Assembly (NCBI RefSeq): GCF_002272865.1
Contig: NZ_MLAP01000002.1
Coordinates: forward strand, 124,001-188,000
DNA from: Helicobacter sp. 12S02634-8
Lineage (GTDB): Bacteria; Campylobacterota; Campylobacteria; Campylobacterales; Helicobacteraceae
Reading direction: 5' to 3'
Length of the DNA stretch: 64,000 bases
A program made the translations under genes and the position numbers. This document shows, one piece after another, positions 34,718 to 43,351 of the stretch (position 1 is its first letter; each line of letters starts with the position of its first letter). The notes beneath the pieces are model-generated. The model was not told the origin of the DNA and searched no databases. It saw nothing but the letters and a program-made list of their open reading frames with translations.

Positions 34718-35324
34718 ATGGATAGAGATACTAGTCAACAAAATGGAGTGAAAGAACCTTTAATGTGTGCTAAATGTGATAATAAAATTGGCAAATTAGA
34801 TGGCTACATAAATAAAATTTTAAACCATATTCTGCCTAAACAAGGTTTCACAAAAGAACTTGAAGGTAGCCAGTGCCGAGTGCTAGCTTCAGCAAATTGC
34901 AATATAGATATGCTGCATAAATTTTTTATCTCATTATGGTAGCGAGCATCTGTAGCATCAAATCCAATTCCTCTTGGCAAGTATAAAGATATCGCTCTTG
35001 GTATACTAAAAGAAGATATTGCTGATGATTGCAATCTATTCTTGCCGCTAATCTATCGAAGAGATACTGGTGGCTATATAGACCAAATGACTGTCTTAGG
35101 CGAGCATAAGTATTTGGGTAAAATGAGTTATACGTTCAGATTCCTTGGTTATGAAGTTGTGATTATTGTTAATACCAAAGACAGTCATAACAAACATTTT
35201 ATGGATTCATAGAAAGCAGTTCAACAAGGATGAAGTTTTAGTCATCGATATAACAAGAAATGTGCCTCTTGATTATCAATTAGTTAAACAGCTTTTGACT
35301 GTAGAGACAACACTCCGAGCCTAA
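34718..35324 (+). pseudogene. Degraded zinc-ribbon protein gene with an in-frame stop and a frameshift
   Basis: The frame from ATG 34718 contains CAKCDNKIGKLDGY (a C-x2-C pair), then DMLHKFFISLW, then a TAG at 34940-34942. The same frame continues open for 89 codons (RASVASNPIPLGKYKDIALG, LIYRRDTGGYID, YTFRFLGYEVVI) to a second stop at 35210. A shifted frame then reads KQFNKDEVLVIDITRNVPLD to TAA at 35322. The LW-RASV and LGxYxD patterns recall a family of hypothetical HNH-nuclease-like proteins in which LWRAS is conserved. I cannot name it more closely. It is transcribed away from the restriction operon. Confidence 0.6.
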
Positions 35325-35478
35325 AAGACCTAAGCAGTGACTTTTGAAAAAGGGGCATTGTATAGAAATGTCTGAAAATCGGCTATTTGTGGGTAAAATT
35401 AAGGGTATACTAGAGTCATACTCCTCTAAACCTATGGTGTGCGAGCAAAACAAAAGCTAGTGTGAAACTGGCTTAAAC

Positions 35479-35566
35479 TGGCGGAGAGAGAGGGATTCGA
35501 ACCCTCGAAGGCTTGCACCTTACACGCGTTCCAGGCGTGCTCCTTCAACCACTCGGACATCTCCCC
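35479..35566 (-). tRNA. tRNA-Ser (GGA anticodon)
   Basis: The minus strand folds into a class II tRNA. The acceptor stem is GGGGAGA with TCTCTCC (one G-T pair), and the anticodon loop CTGGAAC carries GGA. A long variable arm follows, then the T arm GAGGG-TTCGAAT-CCCTC, and the 3' CCA is encoded at 35479-35481. The gene marks the right edge of the accessory island, whose broken genes end about 150 bp from the 3' end of the tRNA. Confidence 0.97.
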
Positions 35567-35612
35567 ATCAACAAAATTTTAAAATACTTTTAAAGGCGTT
35601 ATTGTAGCTTGT

Positions 35613-35993
35613 TTATTCTAAAACCTGTCTAAAAATCACGCCATCAATACCCATTTTTGCTAATTCCTCAATCTCGCCTTGTTCTTGGATCACATAGAGG
35701 ATTTTAGTATCCATCAAATAGCACTCAGCAATCTTTTGATAGAGCTCTGGGGATTTCTCAAGGATAATATACACAGGCTTTAGGGCTGCATAGATGACAA
35801 AATCTGTAACATTATCCACTCTCAGGGCATATTTGACGCGATTTTGGAGGCAATGATGGGAGAGGACATACCCCTTATCATCGCACACATCAAACCATAC
35901 GATGGCATGATTTTCCACCTTGGCAATCTCTGTAAAATCAGAAACTTTTCTAAACTTCGGATAAGCGATCCCATAATGACCGATAATAATCAT
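35613..35993 (-). CDS. Conserved hypothetical protein, HP1065-like by position
   Basis: A 126-residue cytoplasmic protein without a recognised domain. Visible features are a compact alternating strand-helix pattern (MIIIGHYGIAYPKF, AIVWFDVCDDKGY, KILYVIQEQGEIEELAKMGI) and no signal peptide or membrane segment. The beginning, with GHYGIAYP, looks like a nucleotide- or phosphate-binding strand-loop, but no motif is complete. It overlaps the preceding small membrane protein gene by 4 nt and ends the tatB-tatC-queA-rsmG gene string. Confidence 0.7.
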   Translation of the reverse strand: MIIIGHYGIAYPKFRKVSDFTEIAKVENHAIVWFDVCDDKGYVLSHHCLQNRVKYALRVDNVTDFVIYAALKPVYIILEKSPELYQKIAECYLMDTKILYVIQEQGEIEELAKMGIDGVIFRQVLE

Positions 35994-36202
35994 TGCTGCC
36001 CCTCATGATATAAACATTTTTTTGAACAAAAATACCTCCCCCCGCTCAAAACAGCTTCTTGAGAAGAAATATAAGTCCCGCATTCACAGCACTCCACCAT
36101 TATCTCCACATCTTGCTTGCCCTTGGGCTTTTTGGGCGATTTTCTCAAGAAAAAATACCACACCACCACACCAACAATCACCAATGGTATCAACAATCGC
36201 AT
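35990..36202 (-). CDS. Small membrane-anchored zinc-binding protein (PP0621-like)
   Basis: A 70-residue protein with one N-terminal membrane segment (MRLLIPLVIVGVVVWYFFLR) and a C-terminal metal-binding part with ECCECG and CSKKC, a C-x2-C plus C-x3-C arrangement. This layout matches the small PP0621-type family of unknown function found next to signalling or maturation genes. Its ATG overlaps the rsmG stop by 1 nt, and its stop overlaps the next gene by 4 nt. Confidence 0.75.
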   Translation of the reverse strand: MRLLIPLVIVGVVVWYFFLRKSPKKPKGKQDVEIMVECCECGTYISSQEAVLSGGRYFCSKKCLYHEGQQ

Positions 36203-36780
36203 TATCTATCCTTCCTATAAAAATAAGCTCGATTCCCTCGATAAACGCACTCATCTGGGGCAAATGCAATCTCTTGGTCCAGATGACTGCCTTTATAAAA
36301 TAAATAATAGCCATTTTTCTTTAAAAACTTCCTGCCCTCTGCTATCAGCTCCCCACAGCCCATCACAGCCCTAGAAGTGATCAATGCGACTTTTTGGTCT
36401 TGGGCAAGCTCTAAGTGCTCAATCAGGCTCTTTTTAACCACGATATGCTCTAGCCCCAAACTCAAAACCACTTGATGTAAAAACCCCGCTCGCTTTAAAC
36501 GCGGCTCGACTAAGATAAACGCACTCAAAGGTCTGCAAATCGCTAGTGCCAAAGCAGGGAAACCCGCCCCACTGCCAATATCCAAGCAAGAATCAAAATC
36601 ACAGATAAATTTAAGAGGATAGATAGCGTCTAAAATATTTTCATAAAAGCCTGCTAGATCTTTGATACCACTCAAATTATGTGTTTTGTTCCACAAAAGC
36701 AACATCTCTCCATACAGCACCAATCTCTCTTGAGCGACTCTATCAAGCCCAAACTCTAGCGACAACTTCTCTAAATTCAT
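36202..36780 (-). CDS. rsmG: 16S rRNA m7G527 methyltransferase RsmG (GidB)
   Basis: RsmG methylates G527 of 16S rRNA with S-adenosylmethionine; its loss gives low-level streptomycin resistance. The 192-residue protein has the SAM-binding motif CLDIGSGAGFPALALAI and the NKTHNLSGIKD segment typical of GidB. The ATG at 36780 overlaps the queA stop by 4 nt, and a frame extended by 25 codons would run into queA, so the short start is preferred. The order tatB-tatC-queA-rsmG matches H. pylori HP1060-HP1063. Confidence 0.93.
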   Translation of the reverse strand: MNLEKLSLEFGLDRVAQERLVLYGEMLLLWNKTHNLSGIKDLAGFYENILDAIYPLKFICDFDSCLDIGSGAGFPALALAICRPLSAFILVEPRLKRAGFLHQVVLSLGLEHIVVKKSLIEHLELAQDQKVALITSRAVMGCGELIAEGRKFLKKNGYYLFYKGSHLDQEIAFAPDECVYRGNRAYFYRKDR

Positions 36781-37820
36781 AAAATCAGCATTCCATCGCC
36801 ATAAGAATAAAATCGATAAGAATTTTTGATAGCAATCCCATAGAGTTCTTTGCATTTTTCTAAACCCACCATCGAAGCTACCAGCATAATCAACGTTGAT
36901 TTTGGCAGATGAAAATTAGTCAAAAGGTGCTGTGTATGGAGGACAGGATTACCAAGATGGAGAAAAATATCGCACAAGGCAAATAAATCTTCTTGTTTTG
37001 TCCTTGGGGGCAATCTCTTATAATATTCCACGCTCCTAAGCGCTGTAGTCCCTACACACAAAATCTCTCTAGCCCCATCAAGCGCTTGCATTGTCTGGGT
37101 CGGGATACAAAGCGTTTCTGTGTGTATCTGATGTTCTCTGATATCTGCTACCTCCACGCCTGCAAAAGTCCCTGCCCCGACATGTAATGTCAAAAAACAA
37201 TGCTGAAATTCCTTTTTCAAGCGCTCCAAGCCCGTAGTAGAAAAATGCAAAGAAGCCGTGGGAGCAGCGATAGCGCCATAGTTTTTGGCAAACACACTTT
37301 GGTATTCACTGCTATCTAGCTCACTAGAGGGGCGCTTGATATAAGGAGGGATAGGCATTTGCCCATATCGCTCTAACATCTCTAAGACCTCAGAAAGCCC
37401 TAAAGCCCTATTGTCTTTGAGAAATATCACATGGCGATACCCCCCCTCTTGGAGGGCTTTGATCTGGCACATATAGCCATTTTTGAGAGATAAAACCATT
37501 CCAGCTTGCACCTTGCCTTTCATCTGGACAAGATACAAGCCATCAGAAATTTGATGGTGGAATAAAATCTCCACACTCCCGCCACTCTCTTTTTTGCTAT
37601 GAATCCTAGCTTTGATGACTTTAGTGTCGTTGAGGACAATGAGGGCTTTGGGAGGAATAAAATCAAAAATATGATAAAAATCACTATGAATAAGGCTGTC
37701 TTTTGTTCGATCATACACTAAAAGCTTCGCACTCTCTTTGGGGCTCGCAGGATAAGAGGCAATGAGGGCTTTAGGCAAGGCATAATCATAGCTTTGGAGC
37801 AAAAAATCCTGTGCAATCAT
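36777..37820 (-). CDS. queA: S-adenosylmethionine:tRNA ribosyltransferase-isomerase
   Basis: QueA transfers the ribosyl part of S-adenosylmethionine to preQ1 in the anticodon of tRNA, giving epoxyqueuosine. The 347-residue protein shows the family pieces YDYALPKALIASYPASPKES (N-terminus), APTASLHFS and LHVGAGTFAGVEV, and the C-terminal LTNFHLPKSTLIMLV. The length is normal. It starts directly at the tatC stop (TAAATG) and overlaps rsmG by 4 nt. Confidence 0.96.
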   Translation of the reverse strand: MIAQDFLLQSYDYALPKALIASYPASPKESAKLLVYDRTKDSLIHSDFYHIFDFIPPKALIVLNDTKVIKARIHSKKESGGSVEILFHHQISDGLYLVQMKGKVQAGMVLSLKNGYMCQIKALQEGGYRHVIFLKDNRALGLSEVLEMLERYGQMPIPPYIKRPSSELDSSEYQSVFAKNYGAIAAPTASLHFSTTGLERLKKEFQHCFLTLHVGAGTFAGVEVADIREHQIHTETLCIPTQTMQALDGAREILCVGTTALRSVEYYKRLPPRTKQEDLFALCDIFLHLGNPVLHTQHLLTNFHLPKSTLIMLVASMVGLEKCKELYGIAIKNSYRFYSYGDGMLIL

Positions 37821-38591
37821 TTATTCTTGCGTCTTTTCTTCTGATGATTTTGGTGATGATTCTTTTGATGGCTTGGGTGCGGGATTGACGATTTTAGCAA
37901 TCAAAATAGAAAGGAGATAAAGCCCTATCAAAGGCAGGGCCATAAAAACTTGTGAAATCACATCTGGTGGGGTGATGATGGCTGCTAGGATAAAAATAAT
38001 CACAATAGCATATTTGAAATAATGCTTCAAAGTCGCATCTGTAATCAAGCCTATTTTGGCTAAAAAATACGCCAACACAGGCAGCTCAAAGGCGATACCA
38101 AAACCAATAACCAAACGCGTGAAAAAAGTCACATAGCTTGAAGCTGAAATATTGGCCTCAAACATCTCATTACCAAACATCAAAATATACTTGATTGTGA
38201 AAGGAAACACCACATAATAGGCAAATCCCGCCCCAATGACAAACATAAAAGTCCCAAAAAACACAAAAGGCAAAACTACTTTTTTTTCATTTTTATACAA
38301 ACCCGGCGCGACAAAAAGCCATAACTGCCAAAAAATAACCGGCACAGAAATCGCCAAAGCAGCAAAAAAACTCACCTTCATAGCGACAATAACGCCCTCA
38401 GCTGGGGATATTTGCACGAGCATTCCCTTGACTTGCTGGGAGCTAAATGCCGCATTTAAGGGGGCTTTGATCCACTCAAAAATATGTGTCCAAAAACTAA
38501 AACACACCAAAAACGCCACCAAAAGCGTTGCGACAGAAATCATCAGCCTTTTACGCAAGTCTTGAATATGGGGCTTCAAATCTTCAAACAT
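37821..38591 (-). CDS. tatC: Sec-independent protein translocase TatC
   Basis: TatC is the membrane receptor of the twin-arginine export system for folded proteins. The 256-residue protein has six hydrophobic segments and the family motif FEDLKPHIQDLRKRLMIS at the N-terminus. Further conserved pieces are PLSAAF-like and FEWIKAPL, AFELPVLAYFLAKIG and ITPPDVISQVFMALPL. It lies 2 nt after tatB, so the two are one transcript. TatA is not in this window. Confidence 0.95.
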   Translation of the reverse strand: MFEDLKPHIQDLRKRLMISVATLLVAFLVCFSFWTHIFEWIKAPLNAAFSSQQVKGMLVQISPAEGVIVAMKVSFFAALAISVPVIFWQLWLFVAPGLYKNEKKVVLPFVFFGTFMFVIGAGFAYYVVFPFTIKYILMFGNEMFEANISASSYVTFFTRLVIGFGIAFELPVLAYFLAKIGLITDATLKHYFKYAIVIIFILAAIITPPDVISQVFMALPLIGLYLLSILIAKIVNPAPKPSKESSPKSSEEKTQE

Positions 38592-38593
38592 AC

Positions 38594-39154
38594 TTAGCCG
38601 TCCTTAAGGGGTTTTGATGTTCTTTTAAAGCCCGTGCCTTTAGGCTTGTAAGAGGGGGTATCTTGGGAAGTTTTGTTGGGGCTAGAAACTACTTTGGGTT
38701 TTTGAGATGGGGTTTTAGATTGAGTTTTGGCTTTTAAAGGTGTGTTAGGGTCTTTAGGGGCGTTGGGATCTTTGGGCTTGCGGCCTCGCTTTTTGGGCTC
38801 TGGGGGCGTGGGGGCAGTCGCTAGAGTCGCAGTAGGTTCAGGGGCTAGGAGTGCTTGGGGTGAGTCTTCTTGCTTGTATTCTCCAAACATTTCATCGATT
38901 TCTTTGAGCTGAATATCCTTGGTGATACCATCGACTTGGGATTGAAAATGGTTTTTGTATTCTAGGGCTTCTTTTTTGATTTCACTGATTTGGAGCTCTT
39001 TATCAAAGGTTTCTTTGGCGTCATTGAGTGTCTTTTTGACTGCTTTGAAAAACTTCACAACATCTACCATCGCTTGGGGGAGCTTCTCAGGACCTAAAAA
39101 TATCACTGCAACAATCAAAATAACTAAAATCTCAAAAATACCCATACCAAACAT
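38594..39154 (-). CDS. tatB: Sec-independent protein translocase TatB
   Basis: TatB forms the substrate-binding complex with TatC. The N-terminus MFGMGIFEILVILIVAVIFL is the single membrane helix, with the conserved Glu-Ile and GPEKLPQ hinge after it. An amphipathic helix follows (VDVVKFFKAVKKTLND), then a long low-complexity tail rich in Pro, Lys and Thr (RGRKPKDPNAPKDPNT). ATG 39154 was chosen over a frame 20 codons longer because the TatB helix starts there and AGGG lies upstream. The 186-residue length is a little long because of the tail. Confidence 0.92.
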   Translation of the reverse strand: MFGMGIFEILVILIVAVIFLGPEKLPQAMVDVVKFFKAVKKTLNDAKETFDKELQISEIKKEALEYKNHFQSQVDGITKDIQLKEIDEMFGEYKQEDSPQALLAPEPTATLATAPTPPEPKKRGRKPKDPNAPKDPNTPLKAKTQSKTPSQKPKVVSSPNKTSQDTPSYKPKGTGFKRTSKPLKDG

Positions 39155-39591
39155 TGAATACCCTAAATATAAGCCGATTTTATATAGAATCTTTTGGACT
39201 CCATTGTATAACAAAAATTCTAAACTTTTACTTTGAAATCAAAAAAGCTTTTTTATTTTCTCATCTAATTCTCATCTAAAAAAAGAAAGGGAGGGGATTG
39301 ATTCCCTCTCTCAAAAAGCTCCCCTCTCAAAAAACCCCCCATCATCAACCCCACTCTCTCATCAAGCCCCCCCCTTTTTTCCACCACGTCTAAAGGCTAA
39401 AAACAAAGCATAAAAGCAAATACAGCCATCTAGGCCTTTTTATAATTTGCATAGTAATTTATAAAAAAATCCCCCATACAAGGACTATCCAGTGCTTGAA
39501 ATGGAGAATTTTTGGGGAATAGATTATGCTTGCACTTCAGATAAATTCTGATAAAATTCCAAGAAGTTCTCTTGAAAAATAAGGCAGACCC
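39155..39591. other. Divergent intergenic region between tatB and serS
   Basis: No gene is seen. It holds the probable tatB promoter at 39203-39210 (minus) and, near 39550, TAAAATT boxes for serS (plus). Between 39293 and 39380 the plus strand is pyrimidine-rich, with CTCTCAAAAA repeated twice and a C8-T6 tract at 39367-39380. Confidence 0.5.
39203..39210 (-). promoter_or_regulatory. Probable -10 box upstream of tatB
   Basis: Minus strand reads TTTTTGTTATACAATGG. The TATACAAT-like element lies about 50 nt upstream of the tatB ATG and is preceded by T-rich DNA. Tentative. Confidence 0.4.
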
Positions 39592-40881
39592 ATGATAGAT
39601 ATAAAAATTTTGCTCAATGATTTTAGCTCCGTAAGCCAAAAACTCCAAAGCAGAAACCTCGATCCAGCCTTGTTGGCAAACCTCAAAGACATAGCCATGT
39701 GCTATAAAGAAAAAAAACAAGAGCTAGAGGCCTCCCAAGCCTATCAGAACAAAACTTCCAAGATCTTTGCAGATTATAAAAACCAAGGCAAGCCTACACA
39801 AGAGCTCAAAGACGCACTCGAAGCCAACAAACAAAAAGCTTCTGTGCTCAAAGAAGAAACAGACGCACTCCAAGAAAAGCTCAATGCCATCTTGCTCCTT
39901 ATCCCCAATCTCCCTGATAGCGCAACCCCCATCGGTGCAGATGAAAAAGAAAATGTCGAGATCAAAAAAATCCTCACACCCAAAACATTTGACTTCACGC
40001 CCAAAGAACACTGGGAACTCGCGCAAAAAAACGGCTGGATTGACTTTGAAGCAGGCGTCAAGCTTGCTAAAAGCCGATTTTCTGTCCTCAGAGGTATGGG
40101 CGCAAAGCTGAATTTTGCACTCATCAATTTTATGCTTGATTACAACCAACAAGCAGGCTTTGAGATGGTCGCTACGCCTGTGATTGTCAATAAAGATATG
40201 CTTTTAGGGACAGGTCAGTTGCCTAAATTTGAAGACGATATGTTTAAGGTAAGCGGGGATCTTGAAGACATCGATAGCCCATTGGGGCAAAAGCCAAAGG
40301 GGCATGAGCTGTATTTGATCTCTACTTCAGAAATCACTCTGACTAATCTCTATAATGACACAATCATACCCATTGAAGACCTGCCTATCTTGCTCACAGC
40401 ACACACCCCTTGCTTCCGTAAAGAAGCAGGGAGCGCAGGGCGGGATACGCGGGGTATGATCCGGCAGCACCAATTCGATAAAGTCGAGCTTGTAGCCCTC
40501 ACGCACCCTGATGAAAGCCAAAAAATGCAGCAAAAAATGATTGAAACTGCTAGTGGGATTTTGAGTGCGTTGGGCTTGCCCCATCGCTTGATGCAGTTAT
40601 GCAGTGGGGATATGGGCTTTTCTGCTAGCAACACCGTGGATATAGAAGTATGGCTTCCTGGTCAAAACTGCTATCGAGAAATCAGCTCTATCTCCAATAC
40701 TTGCGATTTCCAAGCCAGACGCGCAAAGATTCGTTTCAAAGATGGCAAAAAAAATTCACTAGTCCATACACTCAATGGCTCATCTTTAGCAGTGGGTCGC
40801 ACGCTTGTAGCAATCATGGAAAATTATCAGACAAAAGATGGCGATATTATCATTCCGCAGGTCTTGCAGAAATATCTTTGA
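39592..40881 (+). CDS. serS: Seryl-tRNA synthetase
   Basis: Class II aminoacyl-tRNA synthetase charging tRNA-Ser. The N-terminal 110 residues form the long antiparallel coiled coil ([17 protein letters not shown]). The catalytic domain has motif 2 with [22 protein letters not shown] and motif 3 with [17 protein letters not shown]. The length of 429 residues is normal for the family. The ATG follows AAGGCAG. It is the first gene of a long plus-strand string, and the serS-pflB neighbourhood is shared with Campylobacter (Cj0389-Cj0390). Confidence 0.97.
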   Translation: MIDIKILLNDFSSVSQKLQSRNLDPALLANLKDIAMCYKEKKQELEASQAYQNKTSKIFADYKNQGKPTQELKDALEANKQKASVLKEETDALQEKLNAILLLIPNLPDSATPIGADEKENVEIKKILTPKTFDFTPKEHWELAQKNGWIDFEAGVKLAKSRFSVLRGMGAKLNFALINFMLDYNQQAGFEMVATPVIVNKDMLLGTGQLPKFEDDMFKVSGDLEDIDSPLGQKPKGHELYLISTSEITLTNLYNDTIIPIEDLPILLTAHTPCFRKEAGSAGRDTRGMIRQHQFDKVELVALTHPDESQKMQQKMIETASGILSALGLPHRLMQLCSGDMGFSASNTVDIEVWLPGQNCYREISSISNTCDFQARRAKIRFKDGKKNSLVHTLNGSSLAVGRTLVAIMENYQTKDGDIIIPQVLQKYL

Positions 40882-40891
40882 TTGAGATTTT

Positions 40892-43351
40892 ATGCCAAAT
40901 CAAAAGCCAAACACCCCAAATACTATCAGCTCCATCACGGATACCCCATCGAGCAAACAAGAGTCTAGTTCCTTCAAAGACAAAATCAATGCCAAGCTCC
41001 GACCTCTTTTAGAACATCAAATATTTTTATCTCTACAAAGCACCATCATTGCCTATTACCATAAGCTCAAGCAAGACAAAAAGATATTTTTTCCCCTGAT
41101 TGCTGCTATTTCTATCGTGCTTTTAGCGCTATTGATCTGGCTACTAGTCGCAATCTTTTCGCCAACCCCCACACAAACCCCGCCCACACCCAAAGAGCCT
41201 ATCAATACAGACACGCCCAAATGGACACTCCCCTCCTTACCCAAGCTAGAGCCAAAAGTCCCCTCTATCAATGACAAAAGCCTTGATAATCTCATCAAAA
41301 AAGCCAACTTGCTCTATCACAGCGGGGATAGATCTGAAGCACTCAATATCTTTCGCAATATCGCTTCTTTTTCCCAGTCGATTGCCAATCTCAACTTAGG
41401 TGTAATCAAATTCAAAGAACAAAATTATGCCGATGCGATCACTTCATTTGAACGCTCAATCGCCTCAGGGGAAAATGCTAGCTTGAGTGCTATCGATGCA
41501 ATGGTGAGTGCGTATTATCTCCAACGCCCTGATCTCTATACACATTATCTCAAACTCGCTAACTCCCATCTCTCTGATTCTGCCCACGAGCCTTTTTATT
41601 CATATCTTTATGCCCTGATCCAATACTACAACGGCTACTATTTTGAAGCACTCTCCCCGCTGCTAAACCCCAATTCAGATAGCTTTAGCGCACCAAGCCA
41701 TCGCCTTGCCTCAAAGATTTTTCTTATCTTCAATGACAATTACAACGCCCTGCTCCAACTCCAAGAAGCCGCCACGCCCCAAGATTACAAGTCATTAGGA
41801 CTTTTGCACGCACGCATAGGCGAATACAGCAAGGCCAAAAGCTATCTCTATCAATACCTCAGCACGCACCCAAGGGATCTCCCAACTCTCCTAGCTCTCC
41901 AAATCATCGACCTAAAAATGGGTAACTTCAGTGCAGCAGCCAACACGCTAGATGCTATCGCAAATGACAAAACCCAGTTCCAAAAAGCCCTAACAATCTA
42001 TCCCATCAAAATCACTCTGAATCGTTCGCTCTTTGATGTGAATCTCGCCCAAGAGGAGTTTTGGAATAGAAACTTTGAAACGCAAGAAAAAATCCCTTAT
42101 AAAATCATCTTTTATTATGCGCCTTTCCGTGTCTTTGACGCTAAAAAGGCACTCAGTATCATTCGAGAGGGAGGGATTTTCTCAGATATCAGAAATATCC
42201 AAGAAGCCAAAAATATCTTAATCCAAGGGGGGACGATCTCTGCTATCAATGAAAACATTGCCAAAGCCCTCATCAAACTCAGCAAAAACAATATCCGTGG
42301 CGCACTCACTGACTTGCTCCACTCAGCCAAGTCCAACCCCAACCACGCTGTGTTGCACTACAATCTCGGGCTAATCTATGCACAAATGGGCGATTTTCAA
42401 AAGGCTTATGAGCATTTTTTGCGTGCTTATCATCTCAATACCTATGACATCACTTCGGGTTTATTTGCCATTATGGCAGCTAATTTTATCCATCAAGACA
42501 CTAGCCGTATTCTGCACCAAATATCCCAAGATTTTGAAAGTATCCCTTTTGATTCGCCCACAGAAAAGAAATTTTTATCCTCTTTTATCGGATATTTGAC
42601 CAACAATATCAGTGATGATATGGATTGGATCAACCAATCTCCCCAAAAATACCCTATCCATTACGCCCTCAAAGCTGCCTATGGTATCCACAACAAAGAT
42701 AAAACACAGATTATCCAAGCCTTCAGTGAGCTCAAAGCCCTCTATCCTAAAGATATCGTATCCAATATTCTCCTTGAGCTCGCACACAACTATGATACCA
42801 ACCTCAAACAAGTAGCCCTCAAGCTCTATAATCTATTTTTATCTGATAGATTTGACCTCAATAGCGTCTATTATGGTCCGGCATTTGCTAGAGAATTATA
42901 TGTCTATATCGGCTTTATCACGGGCTCTCTGCAGACCCAAGAGAGCCTTTTAGACAAAAAGCTCATCTCCCAGACAGACATACCCAATGGCATTATCCAA
43001 GCCATCGCACTCATCAATATCTATCAGCACAAATTTGAAAAAGCCTACACACTCTATAATACCTTGATTGAAAATCTCAAAGAAGATGACGCACATACGA
43101 GATTTATGGGCGCTGTTGCTGCGGTGGGTGCTGGGCATCCAGAAAATGCTGTGCTCCTCTTGCAGCTCTCTAAAATGGATACGCCGACTAATTATGAAAG
43201 CCGCTATGCACTGGGCTTGCTCTATCAAGAAGTGGGCAATTTCAGAGCAGCAGCCAACCATTATAATTCCATTGCTGCGAGCAATTTCAAGTCAGAGTAT
43301 TTTGACTTTGATATCGATACCCAAAAGATAAAGGCAGCACCCAAGCAGTGA
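40892..43351 (+). CDS. pflB: PflB-like flagellar motor protein (TPR repeats, one membrane helix)
   Basis: An 819-residue protein with a cytoplasmic N-terminus of about 64 residues, one membrane helix (about 65-90), a Pro/Thr linker and then a long periplasmic series of tetratricopeptide repeats (for example ALLQLQEAATPQ, LHYNLGLIYAQMGDFQKAYE). The length, layout and position next to serS match Campylobacter PflB (Cj0390) and H. pylori HP1479. PflB forms the medial disk of the large flagellar motor of this group and helps place stator units. The naming rests on synteny and architecture, not on a search. Confidence 0.8.
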   Translation: MPNQKPNTPNTISSITDTPSSKQESSSFKDKINAKLRPLLEHQIFLSLQSTIIAYYHKLKQDKKIFFPLIAAISIVLLALLIWLLVAIFSPTPTQTPPTPKEPINTDTPKWTLPSLPKLEPKVPSINDKSLDNLIKKANLLYHSGDRSEALNIFRNIASFSQSIANLNLGVIKFKEQNYADAITSFERSIASGENASLSAIDAMVSAYYLQRPDLYTHYLKLANSHLSDSAHEPFYSYLYALIQYYNGYYFEALSPLLNPNSDSFSAPSHRLASKIFLIFNDNYNALLQLQEAATPQDYKSLGLLHARIGEYSKAKSYLYQYLSTHPRDLPTLLALQIIDLKMGNFSAAANTLDAIANDKTQFQKALTIYPIKITLNRSLFDVNLAQEEFWNRNFETQEKIPYKIIFYYAPFRVFDAKKALSIIREGGIFSDIRNIQEAKNILIQGGTISAINENIAKALIKLSKNNIRGALTDLLHSAKSNPNHAVLHYNLGLIYAQMGDFQKAYEHFLRAYHLNTYDITSGLFAIMAANFIHQDTSRILHQISQDFESIPFDSPTEKKFLSSFIGYLTNNISDDMDWINQSPQKYPIHYALKAAYGIHNKDKTQIIQAFSELKALYPKDIVSNILLELAHNYDTNLKQVALKLYNLFLSDRFDLNSVYYGPAFARELYVYIGFITGSLQTQESLLDKKLISQTDIPNGIIQAIALINIYQHKFEKAYTLYNTLIENLKEDDAHTRFMGAVAAVGAGHPENAVLLLQLSKMDTPTNYESRYALGLLYQEVGNFRAAANHYNSIAASNFKSEYFDFDIDTQKIKAAPKQ

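Noticed and set aside
24026-35478. Integrase, transposase or insertion sequence in the island
   Set aside because: None of the frames shows the catalytic motifs of tyrosine or serine recombinases or of DDE transposases.
39367-39380. C8-T6 tract as a phase-variation switch
   Set aside because: It is short and lies in non-coding DNA far from either start codon; no gene depends on it.
39430-39720. Minus-strand frame overlapping the start of serS
   Set aside because: It lies largely opposite the serS coding sequence and has no ribosome site or protein pattern.
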